NCBI GenBank assembly: GCA_031841125.1
Contig: CM063107.1
Location: 22,276,499-22,340,498 of the forward strand
Origin: Acanthococcus lagerstroemiae
Taxonomy: Eukaryota > Arthropoda > Insecta > Hemiptera > Eriococcidae
Direction: 5' to 3'
DNA length: 64,000 nt
The position numbers and the translations under genes were made by a program. Below, piece after piece: positions 1-11,605 of this stretch (the stretch's first letter is position 1; each line of letters begins with the position of its first letter). The notes below the pieces were generated by a model. That model searched no databases, had not been told where the DNA came from, and worked only from the letters and a program-made list of their open reading frames with translations.

Positions 1-1029
1 TTTCTTGTCCGATTTTTTTGTAAATCCAATCTCTACCCTCTCCAAAATAGTTATTTGAATATTGGTGTTTATTTTTATCTTTGGCTTTCAAAAAGCATGA
101 AAAATAATATACTTTCTGACACGGTAATGAGAACCACGGTAATGAGATCTTGACAATACAATGTCGTAAAATTTGTTTCAAATATAGTTGGTTACACTGG
201 TTTCCTAGAAAATTATGCTGCAAAGTGATAAAATAACTTACTCTACCTAGAACTCAAATATTCACTCGCCTTTCACCAAAATTAATGCCACGGTAATGAT
301 ATTTGAAAAATCACAAGCATAAACATGTGCACACTTCTACTTCATAGCATGAACTGAAATCAATTGTCAATGATGAAGCAGAAGAACGTGAAGTCATTAG
401 GAACACTACTGATAAAGCATTTTTCAGAAGTTCTTTTCAACTCCAATTTCGGCTGCTTCATGAATGTTTATTTATACCCACGGTAATGAAAAAATAATTC
501 AGGAAAAACACAAACTGCAGCATAAATCCCTTTTACTTTTATTTTTAATTTATTTTTATCGTCTTATAATATCGCATAGGTATCCGGAAATATGTCGGCC
601 AGTAACAACAAACTGTCTTTGATCTTTGCTGCTATATATCTCTCCATATACAAAGAAAAAGAATTCTGAAAATGACTGCCTGGACAAGCCATGGTATTGA
701 GAAAACGAGTGTATTTTTTCATTTTTAGAGTGGGGGAGTAACATTAGAATTCACAAATTGTGTAGTTTTATCGTCGAAAAGGTGTGACACCTAAAAACAA
801 TTCAAGCTGGGCGAAGGGATTGAAATTGAGCTTAAAATTAACTTAGGACACTAAAAGTACATTATCTGGATAATCACCCATATATATCGTATTTCTTATT
901 TCTTCTGAGATTTTTCCCTCTCTGCTGGGCTCCCAGCTTTCCCCCCTCACTACGCTACTGCTGGCTGCTGGGGGAAAATGGTCAACATTTAACACCTGGT
1001 CAAGAATTAAACTTTCCCTTATTCTAGCA
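1..1029. other. left edge, AT-rich non-coding DNA
   Basis: No coding region or RNA gene is recognised here. The only structure seen is the repeated 12-mer listed separately (120-489). A short fragment near 940-960 (ctcactacgctactgctggct) resembles worn insect transposon ends, but no partner end was found. Confidence 0.5.
120..489 (+). repeat. four dispersed copies of CCACGGTAATGA
   Basis: The 12-mer CCACGGTAATGA occurs at 134-145, 288-299 and 478-489, and minus its first base at 120-130. All four are in the same orientation and the spacing is irregular. Short motifs repeated irregularly on one strand are typical of the subterminal regions of some DNA transposons, such as hAT-like elements, but no terminus is visible because the window starts here. 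The function is unknown. Confidence 0.6.
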
Positions 1030-2400
1030 GGGGATAATGAATAAGAAAATACAAAATGAAATAATGGATGAAGGGGTGGGAGAAGATCAGTTTGAATTCA
1101 GAAATGATAGAGGATTTCATGAAGGCATTTTACATTTGAGGCTTTTGTTAGAAAAAAGACTGGATCAAGTTTGGATGTATATCTTTAGGTAGCATTTGTA
1201 GATTTAGAGAAAGCTTTTGATCAAGTTGAATGATCGAAAATATTTCAAATGTTGAAGGAGGTAGGAGTTAAGTACAAAGGAAGGAGAGTGGTGTGGTGGG
1301 ACGTATGGCGATGCACGCATGCCAAAGTAGCCCCTATGACACCGCGCCCCCAGCACTGGAAACTACCCTTTCAGGCATCGCATCAGTGGCCGGGAGGAAG
1401 AAAAGGAAGGAGAGTAACATGGAACATATATAAGGATCAAAGGACTCTTACAAACGGTAAGTGAAGTGGGAGAAGCGAAAATTGAAAAAGGAGTGAGGCA
1501 AGATTGTTGTTTGTCACCAGTATTATTTGACCTATTATAGAAAAAGTAATTAAAGAAATGAATGAAATGACATCAGGTATGAAAATACAACGGGAGACGG
1601 TTAGAATGATAACTTTTACAGATGACGTTGCAGTAGTGGAAAAAAGTAAAAAAGAATTAAGGAAAACGCTGAAAAACTTGGATAAAATTTGAAAATAAAA
1701 TACAAAAAAAAATTAATAAAACAAGAGACGGTAGTCAGTAGATGAGAATAAAATCTAATAAATATGGAATTAGGAGATGAAGAGATAAAAAAGGCAAAGG
1801 AATTCAAATACTTGAGTAGTCTGATAACGTAAGATGGAAGAAGTAAAACAGAAATAAAGAGTAGAATAGAACAAGCTAACAGAGCTTTTTTCCCAAAAGG
1901 AGAAATATTTAGGGCAAATATAAAATTGGATGTAAGACTAAGATTTCTTCGAACATATATTTGGTGTATAGCATTGTACGGATGTGAGACCTGGACAATA
2001 GAAACACAAGGAAGAAGAAGGATAGAAGAGCTTTTGAAATGAGTGTGGTGTTATCGGAGAATGTTGAAAATCAAATCGATAGAAAAGATCAGGAATGAGG
2101 AAGTATTGAGGCGAATAGGAAGGAAACAGATATTTGGAATACAACTTTAAAGAGACGAGTTAAAATGATAGGTAATTATACAATACATCAAGGGATCTTG
2201 TTATTACTCCTGGAGGGAATAACTGAAAAAAGGAACTGGAAAGAAGGGAAAGAATAAACCAAGAAGAGCAAATAATAAAGATTAGTTACAAAGTGTAAAT
2301 CCTTTTCAGAAATGAAAATATTGGCACAGGAGAGAAAAAAATGGAGAGACGCAACCAACCAGTCGAGAGATTAAAAGAATAGAAATGTTGGACTTCTTAA
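1030..2400 (+). mobile_element. degenerate non-LTR retrotransposon (LINE) reverse transcriptase, 3' part
   Basis: Frame-shifted translation recovers the order of an endonuclease-type LINE reverse transcriptase. An EDQFEFRNDRG motif (about 1080) is followed by a broken 'FVDLEKAFDQV' catalytic block (1196-1232), then KGRRV-TWNIYKDQ (1402-1440), a GVRQDCCLSPVLF block (about 1490), a worn catalytic 'FTDD'-like block (1615-1630), and a C-terminal region with CIALYGCETWTI (about 1970-2000) and WCYRRMLKIKS (2046-2078). The pattern matches the endonuclease-reverse-transcriptase LINEs common in arthropods, probably RTE-like. The clade is inferred, not tested. Many stops and frameshifts make it a dead copy. 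A ~112-bp insertion splits it at 1290-1401. Its last ~100 bp (2290-2385) matches the fragment at 12458-12550, so that stretch belongs to the element's 3' end. Confidence 0.88.
1276..1415 (+). mobile_element. ~112-bp SINE-like insertion with 14-bp target-site duplication
   Basis: The 14-mer aaaggaaggagagt occurs exactly at 1276-1289 and 1402-1415. It brackets 1290-1401, which interrupts the LINE reading frame: the residues KGRRV are encoded on both sides and the LINE continues as TWNIYKDQ. The inserted sequence contains 'acgtatggcgatgcacgcat' and 'ctggaaactaccc'. Related sequences lie at 31871-31972, at 42168-42284 (minus) and partly at 62645-62675. No tRNA A or B box is evident, so its origin is open. 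It may be a truncated LINE 3' end or an unclassified SINE. Confidence 0.8.
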
Positions 2401-5400
2401 ATTTAAAATAAAGGTGCCTGATTGGCTAATAAAAGAAGCTTTGTAATATATGTCTTGCAAAGAACAACTTCAAACTTCTTCGTCGATTATTCGCTATTTC
2501 AAATTAACATGTGAACTATAAATAAGCGAAATCGTTCGTTACGTGAGTAATAGAAAACAAATGTTGAGACGAGCTGTTCTTAATTTTGGATTGAGTAATA
2601 TTATCCATTGTTTTTGGTCCTCTGGCTACGTCCCGCCAACATTATTTAGTTACCGTAGAAAGTTGGTATTAATGAGAAGATGCCACTGGAAGCTCCCGCA
2701 TCCTACCAGTCTTGAATTTACTCGTAACTGACAAAAACCGAAATGTAACTGCGGCTAGTTGACTTTCAAGTCCCTTATACTTATGAAGTAAAGTGTGCTG
2801 ACAATTAGAAACAAAATTTATAGCGAATACGAGCGATGTGAAATTGAGAAAGGATGTTCGCGTGAATTAGGACGTGGCAAAACCGAGTATTTTGTCGGTC
2901 GGCTGTGGGTACAGAGAAATTATCACCGAATCGAATACATTATGCTGTAAAATTAAAGTCCGGAGTCTCCGTGAAATATTTAAAATACCTAATCAAGAAT
3001 GACGTCAGGGACGCGAATTATGTAATTTCTTCTTCTGTGAATACGATTTATTATCATTTCGTCGCCATAATCGCTTGTGCATATTTGAGTCGAATTTTGC
3101 TGTGGGGTAATGCTAATAACTATGCAACCCATTGTAATTAGACGCGAGTCCAGAAATTAATAAAGGGAGGCGAATTTTAAAGAAACGCTGGCTCTTTTTA
3201 CGAAATTAGGCAAAATTCGCCAAAATTCATATGGGCGCAAATAGGAAGCTCACCCCTATCTACTGAAATTCTAAAACTGAAAAATTGTACGAGCGAAAGA
3301 ATTTTTAGGATTATCTTGACACTTGTCAGCCTCTATCATGAACTCTCACCCCCCCCCCCCCCCCATGTAGGAGTACTTTTTGTACTTGAGCCAAAAATGT
3401 ACCGCGCAATGTTTTCAGTTGTTTGAACCGTTTTCATTGTTATTTAATAGAAACTAAAATGGAGGCCGTGAACCGCTTGTTTCCTTGTATTCACTTTTTC
3501 TTATAAATAATGAAATAATATAGAATCGTCTGTCAAGCATACAGATAAATAACGAGGTAAACTTAGGAAAACTGAGCTGTGATATGGAAAAGTTGGTACA
3601 TATAATATATAACGGACGCAATTTCTACGCAGACCGGTGACTTGGATATGGGAAGGGAGGCGGAGTTGACCAACAAAAATTTTTTAAGTCTTGTTGATCT
3701 TAAAAAATTTTGCCTTCGTCTTAGCTCACTCTGCTCTGGGGGGAAAAGAAACCCTGAAATTGGAGAGCCATGATGATCTTTCTGGCTGTTTCTAACATAC
3801 ACGCTGTCTTCCTGTCTGTCTATCCACCTGTATCCTGTACGATTGTTTGTCTTTGGATATATTGTGAAATCCCGTTGATGCCAAGTCAGGATCATGTTAC
3901 TGGTTGAAATTCAAATTAAAAACCTCAAAGTGCTGAAAATCGTGTGTTCATAGGGTAATTCAAAAAGTAAAAGTTGAACTCCTAAAGGCTAAATGCACCA
4001 ACCAACTGTATCTCTGAAATCAAAAAATTTTTCGGGGCCTCAAATTTTGGGTGATGTTTAATATGAAATTCCTCGTACGACAATCTACAGCTAAGTATTT
4101 AGTTTTCAACAATAAACTTTACGAAGAAAATTGAGTAGACTATGAAAAATTATTTTCTGTATATCATAGCAATAAAGTACCTGCACAGAATTTTATTTTA
4201 AAAAATTGAGAGATAATGCACCTTGTTTTATTTTAGGGGAAAATATGAATTTGAATCAGTATAATCTTGAGTAAGGAAATTAAATACATAAAATATGGAT
4301 ACAAATTAACGTACAGTGTTTCCAACTAGTTTGAATTCATTTCTACAGTGATCTTGTCTCTAATATTCTCTCCCCTGTAGGGTCTACTAAAGAGTTTTAG
4401 GATCTTGAATCGATCTCTCTGTACATCAAAACCTGTTTTTTTGTTTTTTTTTGACGGATTGATTTCAGTTTCGAGATAAATCTAGTCGTGCATATTGGTT
4501 CACGAGGACAGATGGTAAGGGAGTGGCGGAGTGAAATAATGGAAGTCATGCTATAGCTTTACACGCACCAATATGACTGGGGAGTAGGATAACATTAAAT
4601 TTCTTTAAAATTGGGAATGTTTTTTCAGGAAAAGCAATAATAAGTATAATGCGTGAAGAATACCAGGCACAAGGCACTGGTTTTGCAAAATTTTTATTTG
4701 ATTATAGACCCATCACTTGTTCCCTGAAAAAATTATAAAATTTTTGGACACGAGAAGATATGAGAAAATAAGGACGAATTTTTAATTGAAATTAAAATAA
4801 ATAATTGAAAAATTCATGCAAGTACCTCTAAAAATAACAGTTTATTGTCGGGGCGTACAAGTCTGTAGGATTGATGACTGGTAGATATTTCTCGGTTGGA
4901 CACTTGGCAGCTCGGTCATGCAATGATATCATTACCTGTAATTCCTCTATAACTTGGAATCCAAAGGTACGATGTATCAAAATGGCAAGGTTGATTAAAA
5001 CAAGGATGCTTTCGTGTTCAGGATTCACTCAAACTGTTTTAATAATGAAAATAAAAGTAATTTGAGTTATAAAAAATCATTATTAATTTGGTTCGGCTTG
5101 AGGTTTTTTTTTGTTTTTTTTGGAAATATTTATGTTTTTCCCGTAATTTTCCTGAATGAATTCGATGGAAATCATTGTTTCCATAAAAGGTTGAGAAAAG
5201 CTTTAAAAAGATAAAAGAATTACAAAATGTGGATACAATTTTTTTTTTTAATTTTATAGTTTACCTATAGTGATGAGAAATTAAGTAAAAACAGTTTACT
5301 TGTGATTCAAAAATCGGTAGATATTCACCGTAAAAACATGTAGGATTTTTGGGTTTCTTCCTAGAAAAAATAAAAATAAATAATAATTTCGTTGAATATT

Positions 5401-7849
5401 TTTACAATTTCCATAATGTGTTATACACATTCTGGAAACGATAGAAGATAAAAAAGTTGTAAGATTTTGAAAATTTGACGGTATAGAAAATTTACGTAAA
5501 ATGAGGTATTTTTAACTTTAAACTGATTAAATAACTTAGTTGAATTTAAAAATTTTTTTGAAAGTGTGGAAATTGTAGGAAAAACAAGAGCACGCTCGAA
5601 TGTCCCAGTTGAAATTTTTTCTCAAAATTTGATTCCGTTGAATATTTTCAACCATAATGTGTAATGGCCGAACTCTGAAAATGATGAAATTGATTGAAAA
5701 ATTGGTGCAAAAATAATTGTTAAAGGTTAAACTTGAATGAAGTAAAATGAAGGTGAAATAGTCCACTTTTGATTTAAAAATGAGCAAATATTTTCTATAA
5801 AAATATTGGATTTCTTGATTTTTGTCAATTTTGAGAACCGTTCATGAATTTTGAAAACTGAGAAAAATTAGAATGCCCTAGAACTTACATGAAGTACTTC
5901 TATCTTCAATCCCTTGAGGCACGAGTTACCTTTCACAAATTTTACTCAAACTTGGCAGAAATTTTTTTCTGATCTTTGGAACTGATCTAGGCAATATGCC
6001 AATCGAAAAAAAATGAGTTTTCTGCTAAGAGTGACTAAGGAGCACCTTAATGTACTTGTACATACAGAGCAGATGTGCCTGATATGAGAACTTCAGATCC
6101 AAATGTAGCCACTTCGGTCCTGATTTGACCAATCCAATTTTCATTACACATTTATTAAAAAAGAATATGAGTCTTGAAAATTTTTCAAAGTGGATAGGAA
6201 AGGTTAGTAATAAGACAGGTGTGGCAACTATTGTAGCCACATTTAGAAAGTAATCAGTAAATTCTAGTCCCTTACTTGGACCTATCGGTACCTAGTGAAA
6301 TTTTAAATAGCGCTTACGATACTTAAAGCCATACTCACTGTTTCGCCTTTTTACTCATTTAAATAAACATCCCATTGAATATTAGAGCATTTACAACCAA
6401 CAAGCTGTTTTCAATCTCCTTGCATTCTCACGTTAAATAAAGTGAAAATGTCAGTATCAAGAATGGTCGCAGCTGACTTTTTTCTTTTCTGAAAATTTCT
6501 AGCCTGCTGAGAATATTTTACCATTAGTAATTGAAATTTGCATAATTCTTCAGCGTTTACTCCCTCGTTTCACAATTCTTACAGATAAACTTTCAAAGTA
6601 GCCACAGTTGGGCATGTGGCCACATTTGGGATAACTGCATCAAGTGTTAATAAATTGTCTCTAGAAAGTAGTCTAGTATAAAAAAATATAATCTGACCTA
6701 TTACCGCATCTGTAAATCACACAAATTTAAATAAGTGCTGGGTACAATAATTTTCTCATGAACACGAATAAAATTTCGCTGTGTAGTTGCATTCATGACC
6801 TTCACTAATTTCATACTGTAATACACTAAATTGTGGCATATCAATGAGTCGATTTTCAATTGGTAACCTTTCCAAAAGTCTCTGGATTTCTGTCATTTTG
6901 AGTCTCGTTATCATGAGAAAAGCTATAGTTACAGAATTTCTCACCAAGTTATAAAATGTTTTTTTTTTTCCTCTCCTAAAGAGAGTGAATCCGAACATCT
7001 GTTTTCGACCCATTTTGGACAAAAAAATTCAATATTCTATTTAGAAAGAAAAAAAAAAAAAAAAAGAAAAAAAAGACAGCGGTGGAAAACTAAGAGCATG
7101 GTCATTCGATAATTGGGTAAAACTCAGACACGTTCACCTAATGCAGCGATGTCGCAAGTTACTTTGTCAGTCTTCATAAAAGGATATCACGAAGTGTAGA
7201 TACGCATACAAATTAATTTAAAAATTGGGCTACTTCTGTTATGGTTATGGTTAAAAGATTGTAGGCCGAAGCTTCCAAGGGCTAAGGAGTTCAACCTTCT
7301 GAAATGAAAGATATATGAGAACTAGGTACAGGAATCGAACGCAAAGAAATTTTTCTACAGAAAAAAATGTCATATATTTTTCTGTGTGATCCAACTTTGT
7401 TATAGATAGAGTACTTTATTATTCACAAAATTAATACAATTTCCACTGGCACTTGACGTGTATCGTTTCTAAAATGGACGTAAATGAAAACGTATTCTTT
7501 CCTCCTCCTAAAAACACGCCGATATTGTCGCTTATTTTAGTCATCATCGATTTACGAGAAAAAATTAGAAAAATTATGGTGCAGTTGGTGTGTTATCACT
7601 TTAGATTGAATTTTACTAATTCTTTGTTTTGAATGAGATTGATATCCTAAACAGATATTGACCCGAGACTGAGTGTTCAATCTCCTCAAAATTCAAAACT
7701 CTTGTATTATCTCCTGGTTTCAAGGTGAAGGGGCTTTAAACGGGAGAGAGGAGAGATTTGATTTACCTAATTCGAAATTTTCGAAGTCAAAAGCAAAAAC
7801 AAGTCTTTAGTTTTCTAATCTCGATTTTCCAACGTATGATTTTGCAAAC
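2401..7849. other. long stretch with no recognised gene
   Basis: Short reading frames here are AT-rich and not protein-like. Block 2520-3170 has more CpG and a single-copy look. A C-run sits at 3351-3364 and an A-rich tract at 7050-7076. Sequences related to 'gtagccacattt' recur at 6090, 6230 and 6600-6640 in both orientations, suggesting the worn ends of a DNA transposon, but boundaries cannot be placed. A weak similarity was noted between 4010-4070 and 42930-42995 (both contain 'ctgaaatcaaaaaa'). Confidence 0.45.
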
Positions 7850-8484
7850 CCTTCAGGTGTTGCTGCCTTGGCGGAGTGAGGGGAATGAAAGAAGAACTAG
7901 AGGCACGTACCTAGTAGAAGGAAAATTCCGACAATTATGTGAAAATCCTGATGAAAGCAAGAGGAACTACATCAGTATTCTTCGTCTCTCCACTAGAATT
8001 ATGATGTTAAATCACAAAGTAAATAATAATACCGAACCTAAAAGTCTTCCCATTCGGATGTCCAGGCGAAGACTACCTAGTGAGAAACTATCAGAATCGA
8101 GAATAGAGGGGCATGGAGTGTAAGGAAACTAAATGAGGTAGGTAAATTAGAAAACTTGAAGAAAGAGATGAAAACATTAAAATTAGAAATAGGAATTACT
8201 AAAGTGAGATGACTAGAAAAAAATGATTTCTGGACTAGGGAGTATAAAATAATTAATACAGCTGTGAAAAGAGGACAAGCAGGGGTAGGTATTATTATGA
8301 ATAAGACTGCAGGGAATAGAGTACAAAGTTATACTCAACATAGTGAGAGAATGTTAATGGTAAGAATTTCATCTAAACCGGTATCTTTATTGATATTCCA
8401 AGCTAATATGTCAACAGAAAGTTATAGTGAAGAAGTAGAAAAAAATTATGAAGAAATTTATGAAGTAATTGGCACGGTAAAAGG

Positions 8485-8653
8485 AAAAGAAAATTTAGTG
8501 TCCATGTTGGAGTGTGAGTGAACTTGGTAACTTCTGTATGTAGGTTGCGCTAATTCACCTCCACTGAAGATGGCATAACAGCCGAAAGCGCTCTGGACTA
8601 CAGAAGAAAGAAATTGTGAATTGGCACACCCTACATACAGAAAAGAAAATTTA
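8485..8653 (+). mobile_element. 143-bp insertion with 13-bp target-site duplication and inverted repeat
   Basis: The 13-mer aaaagaaaattta is found at 8485-8497 and 8641-8653 and brackets a 143-bp insert (8498-8640) that interrupts the LINE endonuclease frame between KENL and MEDWN. Inside, 8534-8558 and 8616-8640 form a 25-bp imperfect inverted repeat (ctgtatgtag... / ...ctacatacag). The loop carries the hammerhead-like core described separately. The left end of the insert extends 36 bp beyond the inverted repeat. Size, duplication and structure suit a small non-autonomous retroelement, possibly derived from a Penelope-like or retrozyme-type element. That origin is inference. Confidence 0.78.
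8560..8597 (+). ncRNA. candidate degenerate hammerhead ribozyme core
   Basis: Read 5' to 3', TCCA (8560-8563) is followed by CTGAAGA (8564-8570), which fits the conserved CUGANGA. Then come one unpaired T, stem II GGC/GCC (8572-8574 with 8581-8583) around a six-base loop, GAAA (8584-8587), a self-complementary GCGC in the stem III position (8588-8591), TC (8592-8593, the expected cleavage site), and TGGA (8594-8597). TGGA pairs perfectly with TCCA as stem I. Hammerhead motifs with very short stem III are known in Penelope-like elements and retrozymes. The bulged T next to stem II and the short stems argue that this copy is weak, inactive or coincidental. Confidence 0.35.
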
Positions 8654-9300
8654 ATTACAATGGAAGATTGGAACGCCAGAGTAGGAGAAAGAAAAGAAGG
8701 GGTATGTGGAGAGCATGGTTTAGGAGAGCAAAATGAAAGAGGGTCGAGGCTCATCGAATTTTGTGAAGCATATGAATTAGTTATTGAAAACATTCTCTTT
8801 GGAAATGATTAGAGAATAAAATACACTTAGAAAAGTTCAACAGATGAAAGAAGATATCAAATAGATTAGGACAAGAAGAAGATAGACCCAGGAGCGGATG
8901 CAGACAGTAACCACAATTTAGTAGTAATGAAATGTAGGTTTATACTTTAAAAGATAAATCAGAAGAAAGTAAAAATAAAATGAAATTTGTGGTTATTGAA
9001 AAAGGTAAAGAAAAGAGAAGAATATTGAAAAGAAGTAACGAAAGACCTTCGTAAATCAAAGGAAGTAAATGATATTGAAGGGGAGTAGATAGCACTAAAA
9101 AAAGAAATAATAAAAAAAATAAAATAAAATAAATTGGTACTCGAATAATAGGAAAGAGAAAACCATGGATGAAAAGTAAAATATTAGAGTTAATGGAAGT
9201 AAGAAAGTATAAGCAATTAAAATCAAATACAGAGAGAGAGTGTAAGAAGGCAAAAGAAAAATAAATTAATCACAGAAGTGTGAGGAAGTGAGGAGCAAAT

Positions 9301-10394
9301 GAAAGTAGGAAAACCCGATCAAGTATATAACAAAGAAAAAGGACAGAATCAGACTTTGTTCTCAGTATGCATTTTAACATCCGAATTGGCTCCCGATTTT
9401 TTTGCCATTTAATAACCGAATTGCGGTTCCCTCCTTTCGTGGTTAAATAACTGAGTTCGCTCTTTTGGATACACATATGACCCAACCCCTATGCAGTGAT
9501 TTTTTTCCCCATTTTTAAAGACTCAGACTGTCTGTACACAGATTCTCGTTGTACGTCCGACGCTGTTGGAGGGCCAAGGCTCCCTCTACAGGTTCTGTAC
9601 CAGTCGAGTGGTGGGCTCACTGTGGGTGTTAGATAGAGCAGCCTGTCCTCCCAAAGAGTAGGACTGTTCAAGTTGGAGCAATTATGACAAATTTGCTGTA
9701 AATTTTTCTAAGCAACGTATTCAAGGACTGGTGTAGCCATATTCGTGAAACACTGCATACAACTTTTATCGAAGCATTTGGAAAGATGAACATCAATATC
9801 ACCTGTTCCGCTGACTACACTTTGTGTATTTGTAAACAGCTAGTCACTCAAAGTTAGGTTCAGATTAGGTTTGGCTCCTTTCGGCGGAGCCAGGAGCGGT
9901 AGAAATATGGCATCCACCCCTTGGCTCTAATTTATTCAAAATTCGAAATTCAGCATTCGAAATATATAAGGTAATATTACACTCTCCTAAGGTTTGAGAA
10001 AGCCTGAGGCCAACTAAGTGCTCTATTAAGAAATTAAATTCATCCCCTTAAAGCTCAACTTTTTGGCTACTTATCATGGAAAAATTGACCCCCTACCCGT
10101 GTTACCCTTCCCTCTCCACTCCTTTGAAAATTGTTCACCAAAGAAGCGCAATTACCGACACGTGCAGGTAATTGCACCACCCAAAAGTAATTTATTTAAC
10201 GTCATTAAATAACATTTTGGCATTGTTTTAAAAAATCATTTAATCAAGTGAATATATTACTTAATAATCGAATTTCATCGAATTAATCACAAAGGGGAAT
10301 TGCCTTGTTAAGCCTGGTTAGCGAGGACGAAATAGACCAATCCCCTCAAGCCCCACTCATATGGAATCGAAAGCAAAAGTGAAAATGAAGGTAA
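9301..10394. other. no gene recognised
   Basis: No domain is recognised. The part at 9520-9680 is more GC-rich and looks like a worn repeat, but no duplicated ends were found. Block 10000-10320 is plain AT-rich DNA leading into the next LINE copy. Confidence 0.45.
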
Positions 10395-10860
10395 GAATAT
10401 AGAGAATAAAAAAGAAGCACATAAAGATATGGATAAGAATAGGTCACAAGGAACTCCAACATGGCCCAAAAGAGCTGGTAAAAGAAAACCGGAAAATAGG
10501 ACTGGAAGTCAACGCAGATAAGACGATCTTAATCATGAATCAAACGCCTGAGCCGGAAATTAGGCCAAGTACAGGAAAATTTAAGGTCGTAGAGAGAGCG
10601 GTGTACTTGGGGCAAAAAATCTCATTCAAGGATAGCCTAGAGAAAGAGCTGAGCAGAAGGAGAGCACAAGCGTGCAAAAGTTACTAGGCACTTAAACAAA
10701 TGTACAAGAGTAAGATGCCAACAACAACAAAAGTAAGAATTTTAGAGAGCTGTACCTACTTTATCAGTACTGACATACGGGGCACAGACCTGGGCGACAA
10801 CAGAGTGGCAAAACTTAAAAATCGCAAACGCCACCTCCGAGAGAAAAAAAACACTGCGGG
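10395..10860 (+). mobile_element. LINE reverse transcriptase segment, nearly continuous
   Basis: From about 10449 one frame reads through KIGLEVNADKTILIMNQ, VVERAVYLGQKISFKDSLEK and ELSRRRAQACKSY to a single stop (10685). It goes on with ALKQMYKSKMPTTTKVRILE, then a frameshift near 10762 leads into LSVLTYGAQTWATTEWQNLK. This is the thumb and C-terminal part of an endonuclease-type LINE reverse transcriptase; the YLGQ and TYGAQTWA blocks are diagnostic. With one stop and one frameshift in about 135 codons it is better preserved than the other LINE copies in the window. It ends abruptly at a GC-rich repeat (10846 onward). Confidence 0.9.
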
Positions 10861-11315
10861 TTGCCTATCCTGCCCCTTAATGGCTCATTTCTCCAGGGGT
10901 AGCCTACCCTTCTGAAGGGGCTCATGGTGGAGGAGGAAGCTTAGTAAAATCCACGGCCACCACCGCCTCCGGTAGAAAAAAAAAACACTGTGGGTTGCTG
11001 ACCCTGCCCCAGAGGGTTCATGGTGAAGGAGGGAGCTTGGGGGAGGAAGGTCGCAGTGAAGGACGAGGAGGAGTTGTGGTGGGAGAGGGCTCTCTATACA
11101 CTAAACAGTAAAAGCCATCTCCTCCTTTCTCTCCGTGGGGAAAAATTCCTGGTGGCCTCCCCTGCACCTTAATCTCACGTTTCACCAGAGGTATTCTACC
11201 CCGGGAGGGCTTCTCGGTGGAGGTGAGAGTTCCTGGAGAGGGAGACCGACTCGAGCGAAGCGAGTGACAGCGGGGGTTGGGCCGCGAAGCGGCCAGGGAG
11301 CAAAGCCCCTTAGTA
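10846..11315 (+). repeat. GC-rich triplicated segment inside a LINE copy
   Basis: Two similar units begin with an A-run followed by 'cactgcgggttgc' (10850-10975) and 'cactgtgggttgc' (10976-11110). Both continue with a 'ctgcccc' block and a 'ctcatggtg(g/a)agga' block. A third, more diverged unit (11130-11245) shares 'aggtattctaccccgggagg' and 'ctcggtggaggtgag'. The end carries small hairpins, including the perfect GGCCGC-gaa-GCGGCC (11281-11295). The block replaces roughly 70 residues of the LINE C-terminal region and is far more GC-rich than its surroundings. Its origin is unknown. Confidence 0.65.
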
Positions 11316-11605
11316 TAACTAAAAACTTGAAATTCGATTATGCGGGACACATCATTGGAGACGGGAGGGAAAGATGTGGAGGAAGGGTATTAAATTGGCA
11401 TCGAAGGGAGGGAAGGAGAACCTCAGGGAGACCCCTCAAAAGATGGGAAGACGAACTGAAAAATTTTGCGAGGAGATTATGGATGAGGGGGTAAGGGACA
11501 GAGCCGGATGGACAAGGTTGGGAGGGCCTAGGCTCGCTCGTGGGCGCACTAACGTTCGTATAGCTATTATGCACATTGTTAGTCAGGCTGTAAAAAAAAA
11601 AAAAA
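11316..11605 (+). mobile_element. LINE C-terminus with 3' A-tract
   Basis: The translation NLKFDYAGHIIGDGRERC, then RTSGRPLKRWEDELKNFARR, is the typical C-terminal tail of endonuclease-type LINEs (Y-AGH, then GRP-RW-D). It stops at the TAA that follows LWMRG, though homologous residues may continue in another frame for a short distance. An A-tract at 11592-11605 marks the 3' end. It is probably the same copy as 10395-10860, separated by the GC-rich block. Confidence 0.85.

Larger units (their letters stand above)
7850..9300 (+). mobile_element. degenerate LINE endonuclease domain and N-terminal region
   Basis: From about 8120 the translation follows the apurinic-type endonuclease domain of a LINE. 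VRKLNEVGKLENLKKEMK starts near 8120, then AVKRGQAGVGIIMNK (8260-8308), RMLMVRISSKPVSLLIFQAN (8348-8408) and EEIYEVIGTVKGKENL (8450-8495). After an insertion it continues at 8654 with MEDWNARVGERKEGVCGEHG, the usual D-W-N-A core of these endonucleases, and SRLIEFCEAYELVIENILF. Downstream pieces (DPGADADSNHNLVV at about 8885, KPWMKSKILELMEVRKY at about 9160) match the linker before the reverse transcriptase. Several frames and stops make it a dead copy. Sequence at 7850-8110 may be its 5' region but is not recognised. Confidence 0.85.

Noticed and set aside
1249..1464. 71-codon frame MLKEVGVKYKGRRV...
   Set aside because: Not a gene: it is a LINE reverse-transcriptase piece that reads through the SINE-like insertion. 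The repeated KGRRV shows the insertion.
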